A stretch of DNA of 64,000 nt from contig OZ024897.1 in NCBI GenBank assembly GCA_964017195.1, positions 10,139,451 through 10,203,450 of the forward strand. The letters are read 5' to 3'. The notes beneath the pieces are model-generated. The model ran no database searches and had not been told where the DNA came from. It saw nothing but the letters and a program-made list of their open reading frames with translations. Below, piece by piece: positions 13,058 to 45,264 of the stretch. The stretch's first letter is position 1, and each line of letters opens with the position of its first letter. The stretch is from Siderastrea radians. Lineage: Eukaryota; Cnidaria; Anthozoa; Scleractinia; Rhizangiidae. The position numbers and the translations under genes are program-made.

Positions 13058-13330
13058 TATGATCTTTCTAGTGCTAGGATCTTCCTAGCTGAGAGATAGG
13101 AAGATCCTAGCACTAGGAAGATCCTTGCACCATGTAAACTACTTTCACTAGGAAGATCCTAGTACTAGGGACAGAAAAACAAATATGGCGGCGTCCGGGC
13201 ATTCAGCTGCTAAAGGCCAACAGTTTTATTTAATTTCCAGCAACCACCCCGACCACAATTTCTGCATGTAAACCGAACGAAAACGTGTTTCACCATCTAG
13301 GATCTTCCTAGTGCTAGGATCTTCCTTCCT
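13058..13330. repeat. Cluster of inverted 'ctaggatcttcctag' motifs
   Basis: The 15-mer 'ctaggatcttcctag', its reverse complement 'ctaggaagatcctag' and close variants occur about seven times in both orientations, separated by short spacers. The first 65 bp can fold into a hairpin, and a second pair lies at about 13148-13168 and 13297-13326. This looks like a small foldback element with repeated subterminal motifs. Confidence 0.7.
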
Positions 13331-13659
13331 CCAGCCCCAGCCCCTCAGTCTGGTGTTTTCATGGATTCTAAACATGATCTCCTTCCAGCTGAGTTAATCA
13401 AACACAATGGAGTCAAATCCACTATGGTTCCACACAAAACACAACATGCACTTGCCCAACATCTACTTCTCAAATTAAATCTCTTCACGTAAGATGTTTT
13501 GAACAGTGAAAATATGATTATAAAAACAGTATGAAATGAAGGGTGCTGTAAGCAATAATTTAAAGAGATGATTTTATCGGAGCATTCAAGAAAGAAGGGT
13601 GATAAATGTAACAAATAATTAGAGTTTCTTGTATATAATTATAATAATTATTATTAAGG

Positions 13660-34725
<21,066 letters not shown>

Positions 34726-35870
34726 TGCTGCTTTGACTAAAATTCTAAAAACTGTAAAAATGATCGTCAAAGTTTAACTAAAAGTAGGGTAAAATTTCGC
34801 AAACTCAATCGCCATTCCCCCAAACAATGAGCTCATGGCGGCGGACTCGCGCTTTCCCATTGGTGTGAAAATGCCGGTACCACGTGACCAGTATTGCCTC
34901 TTGCCAAAAAGAGTGACCATGACCTTCTGTGACAATTTTCTGGATTTCTGGCAAAAATATCGGTGAAAATTTTAAGTCAAACTTTGATTTCCGCTTCAGC
35001 GATATCCTTTGCTTGAAGTTCATGTATATAAGTGTAGAAATATAGAATTTCACCATGGGTGGAACCTCTGAAAAGCGCGTGAGTTTTACATGATGTCCCT
35101 AATTGGACGGGCTCATATCATGCGTGTTTAGATAAGCTGATTTAATTATGATTGTAAAGAGTTTTGATCTCTTGTTAGGATTAAGCTGTAAGCAAAGCTT
35201 TGTATTTTAGGGAACAAAGTTCACCATTGCTAATCTGTACAAGTCAGCTCGTGAACAAGAACGTTAGGGAGAATGTTGAAACTTCCAAATAAAACCTCTC
35301 CAACCGAGAAAATTACCGTCCAAATAGATACCCCAAATATCTAATCGAAAAAAGACATTTATAAAAAAGAATAATTAATAAACGGTTGAAACTCTTGAAA
35401 AATAAGATTATCTTACACTAGCCCTCTGAAACCTCATGACATCCACGAGCAGTAAAAAAAAAAACAAAAGAAAGAAAAAATTGAACAGTGGAAAGACGCC
35501 GAGAAAAAAATGCGAACTCACGATTCCGGAAAATCAAAAATCTCCGAAACTCCTCATTATAGACTACAGTACAACACTGGGCCTTTGTATGTACAGTCCA
35601 AGAACATTATTTAGCTCTCCAGTAGCCCACAGATTTTTCAACCGCTTCAGCGCAACGTCCGTCCTAAAGCCGTATACCTGACTGAAGCGCATCTCTTTCT
35701 CAGAGTATCTGAAACGTAAAAACTCCGTCTCAAAAACGTCTCGAAATAAGCACCCCGAAACTTCCAAAAAAGAATACACCGAAAAACCCACTGAGTTGTT
35801 GCCACAGGGCAAGCAACGAAACTTATCCGTACGGATAAGGCAAAAACAGTACATCCCTGGTGGAAATCTT
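34726..35870. promoter_or_regulatory. S6K upstream region (presumed promoter)
   Basis: Sequence immediately 5' of the S6K ATG (34725, minus strand). I see no clear TATA box. A possible divergent plus-strand first exon lies at 35055-35078. The rest, to 35870, has no recognisable gene. Confidence 0.35.
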
Positions 35871-35874
35871 AGAA

Positions 35875-36310
35875 AGATCTTTAAAGATCTTGAAAACTTG
35901 AGGGGGAACCTTGAGGATCTTCACCTATAATTCTCAAGGATGCAAAGATCCTCGAGGTGCCTGCAACGATCTTCAAGGACCCTCAACGATCCCTAAGGAC
36001 TCTGCAACGATCCTCAAGGATCCTGCAACGATCCTCATCTCAAGGACCCCGCAACGATCCTTAAGTACTCTGCAACGATCCTTAAGGATCCTGCAACGAT
36101 CTTTGAGGGTCCTGCAACGATCCTTAAGGATCCTTCAAAAATCCTTAACTGATTCCTTGAAAGATCTTCACGGATCCTTGTGCAGGATCCTAAAAGATTT
36201 TGCAGGATCCTAACAAATATGATGATCCTGGTAGGATCCCGTGTAATCCTACATGATCTCGTAAGATCTTACAGGATCCTAGAAAATCCTGTAGGATCCT
36301 TATAGGATTC
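35875..36310. repeat. Degenerate GATCC/CTTAAGGATC tandem repeat
   Basis: Short imperfect units built on 'ctgcaacgatccttaagga' recur roughly every 24-30 bp up to about 36130, then change into units built on 'aggatcct' with other spacers. Many GGATCC and GATC sites. The frame-open stretch 35911-36213 is a product of this repeat, not a gene. Confidence 0.75.
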
Positions 36311-36809
36311 AGGGAGGACGGCTTTGAGGAGGTCCACTTATTTTGTGAAAGACTGAAAGAGAAAAAGGGTAGTTGTTTAAAATGTCATTATATTGGGGGT
36401 TTACAATATACATTTTTGGGGGGCTGTTACAGCGAAATTTTTACTGTTAGCTGTCAAATGGCCTCAAACTTTAACGTTATTTGTTATGAAGAGCCACCAT
36501 CTAAGCCCTCTTACATTGGGCTTTTTTTGGAATTGCTAGTGTCGCAATTTTTTGGGGGGAAGGACGGGAGCGATACTTGACCAATTGCGACAACGGGGCT
36601 GAATCCAAGGAGGACTGAAAGGTCCATCCATGATGCTTTGCGTGAATTTCAATCAGCTCGTCCTTGACTTTTCCCGAAACCGTTGTTCTTAGCACGTAAA
36701 ATAGTATATTTTTGCTTGGATTTTTCTCATTCTTCAAGGTCCATGTCTGCAGGTCTTTTGTTTTGTATTTGTTGTTGATTATTTAAAGTTCCCATAGACT
36801 TTCCGACGA
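36311..36809. other. Intergenic, no feature seen
   Basis: Contains G-rich runs near 36395 and 36550 but no gene or inverted repeat that I can support. Confidence 0.4.
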
Positions 36810-37165
36810 TGGTAAGTCTAAAACCCATCCTCGTAGACCCAGGGGCAGATAGTGGGGCGAGGGAAAGTCGGAAAGGGCGAAAGAAAAAGTGGGCGAAGAA
36901 ACGTCAAGGGCAAAACGAAAAGTCCCTGGGGATCGCCCGCTCTGGCTCCTGATTGGGCGCCGAAAACTTTAGTATTTTTCTGCCCAATCAGCAAGCAGCA
37001 AATTTCCGAGTCCGTTTCGTGTGTTCTGACACAGAGTAGTACAGGAATGTCGTTTGTCTTTTCGTTTTGCCCTTGACTTTTATTTGCCCAATTTTTTCCC
37101 CTTTCCGACTTTCCTTCGCCCCACTATCTGCCCCTGGGTCTCCAAGGATGTCAAAAACCTAACCC
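36810..37165. mobile_element. Foldback MITE with long inverted arms
   Basis: 'agacccaggggcagatagtg' at the left and its complement 'cactatctgcccctgggtct' at the right are perfect. Pairing continues inward ('ggaaagtcggaaaggg') and outward ('catcct' and 'aggatg'). The centre carries 'gattgggcgccgaaaactttagtatttt' type sequence with a partial inverted copy. No ORF of note. Confidence 0.8.
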
Positions 37166-38104
37166 TGATCATCATTTTCTCCGATAATTGAATTCCCAAG
37201 AAGCTGAGGAGGATACCATAGATACCCCTCACTAATAAAATCCTTACTGTCGGGGAGAGTAAAAGTGGACTGCAGAAAACTGATGTTAAGTCTTAAAAAA
37301 GCATCTTTCGGGGCAAAGTTATGCCGGCTTCCCGTAAGCGGATGTCTTAACTGAGCTTAAACATTCCCGATGCTAAAAACACTGGTGGTGCTTCTGAGAT
37401 TTGAAAACCTAATGTTCTTTTTGCTCAGATAATTTTTAAGGGAGAGATGTGGGAATTTTATGGGAAACATTTTCAAGTGATTAGGAATCAGTGGGAATAG
37501 GAGTTCAAATCTATTCTGCTCCAGATGTCTTCATTTACCTTAAAAGAGAAAGTGTTAGGGACACCAAATTGTCATGGGGTCGCTCGGCCTATGTATAACT
37601 GTGTCGACGAATGCTTCAACAAGTTCTCCAAATTCGTGAAATTTTCGTGTCGTCCTTAAAATGGCGAAATCCAGAGGTTGCAAAAATGCGACTATTGCAC
37701 GGATACGCATTCCGCACCTATGTTTATCCGTTATTTGTCGCGAGATTGTCAGTTCTTGGGGTATCTCACAGGGGTACTAGTAGAAGTGTAGTCTTTTCCC
37801 AGCTTTCCTTTCTTCCTTCCTTTTTTTCGTTCCCTCACGCGTTCGACGATCTTGTGAGAAAAAAAAAAGATTTGTAAAAAGACTAAAGTGCAACCACAAT
37901 GATCTGTTTTTGTACATTTTACTGAACCTTTGAAATGGTGAGTTTAAATTACGATTTATTTCAAGTATTTCATTAATATCGAAGTTGAAATATTACAGTA
38001 CAATTTTTGGGGTAGTGTATTTACTCCCAAAATACAGCAACAAAATATTTACAGGAAAACCAAGTTCATAACAATTAAAAGACCAGTAGAGTTATTTCAC
38101 TAAT
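37166..38104. other. Intergenic, no feature seen
   Basis: AT-rich sequence. Short ORFs lack splice or protein support. Confidence 0.4.
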
Positions 38105-38214
38105 AACCCGTGAAAAAGATGCTAAACAATTAGACACTATTACACACTAATTCTTTTGTTTACTTTCGACTATATATTAGATACTAATTGTTAGACATTG
38201 TTTCATGGGTTAAG
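38105..38214. mobile_element. Small foldback MITE (about 110 bp)
   Basis: 'taacccgtgaaa' at the left pairs with 'tttcatgggtta' at the right, and 'ctaaacaattag' pairs with 'ctaattgttag' inside. Confidence 0.6.
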
Positions 38215-38645
38215 TAAAATCACTTAATAACTAGCCCAGAAAAGTAGTGCTATCAATCGTAAGTTATGCTATGCACAACTTCTTTCAAATTCTCATTGCA
38301 TAATATATCAAATTACCAGCATTAATAATAACAAATAATTTATCTTCTCGCGACTTACAAGTACAATTAAATCAAGACAACTCTGCCATAGCTAATGTTG
38401 TATTACTGCACCTTTCAAAAACAATCTAGAAATTTATCATGCAAATAATATGCAAGTGAAGGACTTTGAACAAAAGCATCCAGAATGACCTTTCACGTCA
38501 AAAAAAAACTTTAAAATTCTGGTTTTGGGTGGCTTATTGGATATCTTGCAGCTAAATCAACTTGAAACTAGCATTGTTTGACAAGAAACACCCTGCAAGA
38601 AAGTTGTTTTTTTTCGGTGATTGGGGCAAGATCTTCAATGAAAAC

Positions 38646-39078
38646 CCCAGGGGGGGGGGTCTACTCAATGAAGTTTTATATGGGGAGGCTCCACCCAGAG
38701 GTTCAACCCCTTACCCTTTCATATACTAATTTTTACCGAAATGGTACCCCCTTCATATACCTAGAGGAAAATTGCACCCCTTTCTTATACCTTAAGGATA
38801 AGCCAAAACAATAGAATTTCCTATTACTGCCACGTTTTTCCTGGGTTTTCAGTCATTCTGATCCAGTTGTGAGTTATTTCTGCCAAAATGTGGCACCCTT
38901 TGACATACTTCACTTTAGCCACCATTTCTTCCACTTTGCAGCTGATTTTGAGACCCTTTCTTATACTAAAATGGCAATTTTCCCTACCCTTTAATATACT
39001 GCGAGCTTAAAAAAGGGCACCCCTTTTGGGCAGAGTCTCCCCGTACAGCCCACTATAGGGAGTACCCCCCCCCCCGGG
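38646..39078. mobile_element. G/C-tract-ended palindromic element
   Basis: The left end 'caggggggggggtctact' and the right end, the complement of 'ccgggggggggg tactcc', frame imperfect inverted arms ('tggggaggctccaccca' with 'tgggcagagtctcccc'). Phrases such as 'ccctttcatatact' and 'ccctttaatatact' are repeated through the interior. Non-coding. Confidence 0.7.
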
Positions 39079-39936
39079 ATCCAGGTGAGCGTAGTCCCCC
39101 TCCGGTAACATTGGTTGAAGCAACCTATAAGGAAGCCATCATCAGAGTCAAGTGAACACACAATACACTTTCTTGACTCTGATGCCAACCGCTGCACAGG
39201 TTGTCGAAAGTCAGTCACTGCATTAACCACACTAACCCAGGGGATCAAACACAATCCACTTAGTCTGTGTTGTACTTGATACAACTATTCCAATTATTCC
39301 ACGAGCACATGTTGGATATGAGGTGTTAAATAACCAAAGATGTGTATGGCACCAGGTTGGTTAAAATCAATTCATATTCAACAAGTGCGAGCAGTGAATA
39401 ACTTTCGTATTATTAAATTCTCAGCTTTGTAATCATTATTGAATTTTTTGGCATAGCTTTTAGCAAATGTTTTGCATCACAATGAAAACTTCTGAGTGCC
39501 ACAGCACTTGCCAAGGCATCCAATTTCCTTATAAGGCAAAAAACAGGGTAATTTGCTGATAACCAGTTTACAGCGAACCAATCGGAAAGCTGAAAAATCA
39601 GTAACCAAGATTGAGAATTATTTAATAGTGTTATTGAAATTTGTTATTTCCAGTGAATGGCAATGATTTTCAGTAAGATAGTATATTGTTATTTTTCTCA
39701 CTTGCACAAAACTTTGACTACAATTGTTGTAAACAGTGGTCTAGGCAAGAGATGCCACCTTACTCTAAGTAACAATTCACCAGTCAGTTTAAAAATAAAA
39801 GCTTAAGCTATCCACACCTTCTGGCTCTTGTGATCCCTAATGAAATTGCAGAAGAGCACTTGTTTTCATTGACTATAAGTTAGCAATAACTTTCCATCAT
39901 TGCCTAGTCAAGATTTTAAAACCATGGCCAGCCATT
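39079..39936. other. Intergenic, no feature seen
   Basis: AT-rich, non-coding, no clear repeat. Confidence 0.4.
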
Positions 39937-40662
39937 GTGTGGTTCCAGAAAATATCCATACCCCTCCCACGGAAGGTTTTTGGTTTGCATCCCCCCACCC
40001 CTTCGGAATTTCCGTTCCAAGGGGGTCTTTGATGACCCCCCCTCCCCCCAGGAATTTCCACGTTACGCGAACATGGTTTTTGTTGTAACAGTTACTATTA
40101 TAGGCTGAACTTTTAGTTTCAGTTCAAAAACGCATCAAATTTGCATAACGCATGAAATCTGACCTTTTCAAATAATATGTGCGTCACTGTTTATGTAACG
40201 CAACAATTCTATCTCGATGACATCCGGTGAAAAGCGGCTGAAAACCCTTTGCTGGATTGCGCGATAAAAATATTTTTGTATTTGTTTAAACAACTTTGGT
40301 GTTTAACGAAAAACTTTCCCATTCAAAGGATTGAAAACGGTGCAATATTCACCGAAGGCCAAGGAGACACGCAATTTTCCGTAAACACGAAATTTTATAC
40401 AAATCAAAGTCGAAAAGTTTGGCATTTCGGTCAACATATTTGCGTAGTTTTGAAGGTCAAAACAGCCTACGTAAGTATTACTTCGTGCTTGGCATCAATC
40501 GTGCGTTGCTTTCATTTTTTTCGTGTTTCTTCACCCTCTGGAAAATGAGCTTCCTATGAACCCCCCACTCCCCTCGGAAATTTCTGCCTTTGAACCCCCC
40601 TCCCCCTCGGAATTTCCAGTGACCTTCCGTGGGGGGGGTATGGATATTTTCTGGAACCACAC
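39937..40662. mobile_element. GTGTGG-ended TIR element, copy 2 (uninterrupted)
   Basis: Ends 'gtgtggttccagaaaatatc' and its inverted copy, flanked by ATT on both sides (39934-39936, 40663-40665). It is 726 bp with G/C homopolymer tracts inside each end. It is the reverse complement of copy 3 (45231-47787) and so shows the empty form of that copy. The interior ORF 40249-40548 has no recognisable product. Confidence 0.88.
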
Positions 40663-42176
40663 ATTGGCTCCCTAAGTGCTGAAAAACTAATGAATACAAA
40701 ATTGAATTCTACTTCTCTAACAAAGCTAGTCAAATAAGTATGTGCCCCTAAATACCATTGTATAGAATGCCATTCAATAATAAACAGCAATATTGCTAAT
40801 CCACAAATTTGAGACATACATGATTTCATAGCCATGCCACAAGACACTTACAATCCAGCTGAACATGAACTTGTGCACAATGAGATTCATCAAGACTACC
40901 TTTATTATGAAGACAATCCCTAGATTGTGAGAAAGTTTATGTGCTCACAAATGAAGAGAAACTTTACCGTCAAAGGAAGTATTAATTTCCACCATTTGCT
41001 TGGGTGATTTCTCCACTGATATGGGGGGGGGGGGAGGAGGGGACAGGGGATTCCAAATGTTGAACCGCTTCCTGTACCCTTTATCCCAATTCCTACTCCA
41101 TTCTTGATGCCTAATGACTCTTTGCACTTTTTGATTGCAAAATATTTTGTGCAATGTTGTGTTATTTCTTTCCACTATTTCTCACATTTTCCACCCCCTT
41201 GGGATCCCATTTCCCACCCCCTTTACTTCCTTCCCCTTTTCACCTGGGATCCCCCCCCCCCCATTCCCCCACACTAATCAGAGCATGTGACTACTGGTAT
41301 CATCCATGGGCTGTCTATAGAGTCTATATGAACTTTTCCCCTTATTTCGCACAAAAATATGGATGGATATAATTTTGTCCTCAGATGTTCCCCATTCAGA
41401 GAAGCCAACAGTTTCACTTGAGGAAAACTGTGTCCTTCAAGGAACAGATAACATCACAGTGATAAAGGTAGTTATTGGGAGTCTCCAAAGAGCTCACCAT
41501 CCAAGCTTTAACTTAATGATAGTAAAAGAGGTGGTTGCATGTGTTTTTTCTTGTTTTTTTTTTTCATACCAAGAGTCAAGTTGCTATTGAGGCTGTTACT
41601 TTGGCAGAGGGGGGAGGGCGACAATGGGGAAGCATCTGACTTTCATAGGTTTGCCATTTTCAGGATTTGCTAACCATCACATTTTATCACTCAGTAGGGC
41701 TTGAATTTAACAGTAACCTGTTAACCAATGGTTAGCAGTTTTCAACATTTGGTTACTAAACATTATCCTAGGTAACCCAAAATAGTAAATGTTGGAGAAA
41801 TTTTTCAGACAAAAACAACTAATTACGACAATATGAATTCTCACAATATGCTGACGTGGGTTTGTTTTGAGATTTTCTCTTTCAAACATTTGTTGTCAAA
41901 ATGAGTGAGTTAGGTAGTGAGTTAGATTATAGAAGTTTGATGGCAGAGGCTCAAACCAATGAGTGAGTGAAATGTTTATGGTCACTGTTGCCAATCTTGA
42001 TATTCCTGGTACTTTTCTATTCCCCAGTATGGATTCTTGGACAATAAACATTACGATTTGGTTAGTAAAATTTGGTTAGCAGCCAAATGGTTAATTTCCA
42101 GAAAATTAAATTGGAAGGGTCCTTACTTTTGGAGCTTAAGTGATAATATAATTTGTAGTCAAAATATATTATTAAG
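40663..42176. other. FBXO22 downstream region
   Basis: Holds a dispersed repeat (41029-41225) and a possible orphan exon near 41384-41466, described separately. Part may be the FBXO22 3' UTR; no polyadenylation site is firmly placed. Confidence 0.4.
41029..41225. repeat. G/C-rich dispersed repeat, copy 1
   Basis: Matches 51701-51870 in the same orientation: 'ggggacagggga', 'cgcttcc.gtaccct', 'tctttgcattttg' and 'gggaatccc'-like words appear in the same order. Non-coding. Confidence 0.6.
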
Positions 42177-45100
42177 TCATGTAGACTTTGACTGGCTTGA
42201 GGATGGCTTCTCTTTACCATCAGACAATTGCACAAGTGCTGCAGCGGCAGCCCTTTCAGCTGTTAAACTATCCTTAGATTGTGAAGACAAAGAGCACAAA
42301 CAGAATACTGACGAATAAGAATGTAAAAAGTGGCCGTCTCTCTCCAGCTTCCCCTCACACGAGTGAAGATCAAGACCCAGTTCTCCATTGCCAAAGAAGC
42401 CAAGCACAGGGATACCAGGAAATTCCTGTCGAAAAATTCCAGTCTCGACATTCTTGGCATTGTAAAACTTCTCACCACGACCAATGCATGACACCATAAA
42501 GCAAGCTGTATTTGAATTCTTTTCACAAGGAATGCCAGATTTCCGTAGCTGCTTCAAACTCTGCTGCATCCCTTCTGCAGTGTCACCGTGATGAACCATA
42601 GATATGGCTTCAACATTTCCTGATATTGCAAGTCCAACAACACCTGCATTTCTCACTTCATTATCCACCATCAAGAATGATTCCACAAGTCCACCAATTA
42701 TTACCACGTCTGACTTACTCTCTCCGTCAATATTGCACACCTAAAACATAAAGTAACAACAAAACGCATAAATAAAAGAAAGATTCTTGCCTTGGAGAAT
42801 ATACTTGTAGGTAACTATTAGGAAGTCTAATGGGGAAAATTGATGAAGCATTTTTTTATTCTCTTTAAGTTGTCAAACAATTGCCTTGGATTTATTTGTG
42901 TTGAAAAGGCCTTTTTTTTTGGGGGGGGGGGGGTGGGGGCAACTCAATCACCCACTCACAATCAGCTGCCCAAGAGGAGTGAAAAGGACGGAAAGAAAAA
43001 AAAATGAAATTGAGATTGTGCTGGACCACTTGTCCCAAGGTTAACACAGTTTCTGTAGAATAAAAGCAACCACAAGTGTCATAATTACCCCGCGGAAAGG
43101 TGTGATTCAGGGGGATTATTAAACATAACAATAGATAACAGGAACACTGATATACATTGAGAAGATGCCCAAATAAGAGGGGGATTCCAAGTCAAAAACT
43201 CATTAAAGTCAAAAACTCATTAAAACTGGGGATCTTCTGACCTGACAAAAAAATAGTAAACTTGAGAAGATTTGGAGAAACCCAGGTATATCGACCGATT
43301 ATTCTTCCTCATTGAATCCAGGCCTGTGCAAGTTTTTTTTTCACTACCGGTAAATATCACTGGACATAGTAAAGCAAAACCAAAGCAAACCCATATTACA
43401 TTCAACACTCAATAGAAAACTATTTTGAATTACTAGCCTTGACCTAGACTTCCCAAGTCCTTTAAATTTTTTTCAGGAAAAACTGGGCAAATTGATATTA
43501 ATCGACGAGATCAACTTCAAGCAAGTCTAGCCTTGCCCCAGAGGGCTATTAAAAATGTTTTGGCATGAATATTCACTTTTACAGCATAGTGTTTATCTGT
43601 CTACAGTTTAAGGGTGCATTTTGCTGGGATATACAGTTGTATCTTATAAATGTGCCAATAAAGTCAGAATACCTCAAAATGTTTCATATTTCCTTCTAAC
43701 AAAAATTGAAAGCAGTCATCCTGACTTGGTGATTAACTTTCTTTGGCCACTTGGATTTTTCTGATCCTTGCTAACAGGTGGCTTAAGCATAGGACCCCTT
43801 CTGTGGAATACTGTCTCTGACCCCCTATGTCCCAAAAAAATGTGCCTTGATCCACTTACCTTCCAAATTCCTGAAGCCACTTTACCAATGACATCAAGGT
43901 TGTAAGTGTCCCCCTTGGCCAACAGAAAGGCACATTTCACCGTCCCATCTGAGGGAATTTTCAAAGACTTCTCCCAGCGAGGTTTAAAGTTTCTGTTGTT
44001 CTTAACCTCTGTAAGACCCAAGTTAATCACATGAGCTGTTGTGCCCTCAATTTGCGGCATGAGCATCAGGGAGACCCCCTCAGCCATTTCTACTTCTTCG
44101 GAGATTCCACCCTCTCCTGTTCCAATAACTCCTGCTCCGACACAACCAATAAGAGCACAAGAGCTAGGCAAGCGGCACTTCACTAGTGTTAACAAGGTTT
44201 TGATCTCTTCTCTCCTACCATCAGAATATTCTGTACTTCTACTCACTATGAGAATGCATGCTGCCGGCACCAATGGCAGCTCATCCAAAAAATCAGTGAC
44301 CCTGCGACCTATAATTTCCATTGACAGCTAGGAAAGATAAAACTGAGTTTAACAACTTGAATCATACATTTCTATTATTACGTAGGTTGTATGTGAATTT
44401 CTTAGTTTTTCAGAAAAAAACTTAAGTTCTAAAAAGTGTATTGATGGCTCCTGTTTGCCAGTCAATGTTTTGGTCACACAACTAAGCCAGGAGTCACAGA
44501 AAACAGCCTAAACTGGTTACAGCAATAAACCTTGTTTTCAGGAATGTCCACTTAACCCTTTAAGCTCTAAGCCCTGATGAAAATGAAATTTCTCTTTACA
44601 TGATCACTACTGGTTTGAACAGTTAAATGACAAGAATAAAGTAAGTGATCACTGAGGATAAGATGTCTTGATATTTAGGCAAATTCTCCTTACTAGTTCC
44701 ATAAGAAATATATGGAGATCAGTAGTGAGAATATGCATTTTTATATCAGGACTTAAAGGGTTAAACTGGCTTTTCTTCTTTTGAAAACCAGTTATTCTTT
44801 ACACCCTGACTAGATTTTGGAACTTTCAGGGAAAATAAATCTTTCTGAAAGGTAAAGGTAAGTCTTCCTGGAATTACCACTTTCCAGTAAAATTCATTAA
44901 CAAAGAGCTGCTCCACTGATTTCCCACCTGGAAAAAGGGTCCAATGTCCAGATTCACTGACCAAATTTGCTTGGACAGTGTCCATGCTGTTAATTATATG
45001 ATGAACAATGCAACACAGAAATTGATAATATTTTCCCAGAAGGGGATAGATGCTGGTCAATTAAGGAACTTTTCAACAATTTAAATTGCACAATTTGTAA

Positions 45101-45232
45101 AATTAATGTCAACCTCAATAAATCAAATTTCCCAAAGAAGGTAGCAAAAGGGGAGGGAGGGGTCATGACCTCCTTTCATCGAAATTTTTTTACTAAATCC
45201 AGGCACCATGAATTCTTTTAATACCACGTTGT

Positions 45233-45264
<32 letters not shown>

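Noticed and set aside
35911..36213. 100-codon plus-strand ORF
   Set aside because: Lies wholly in the degenerate GATCC repeat; its amino-acid repetition comes from the DNA repeat.
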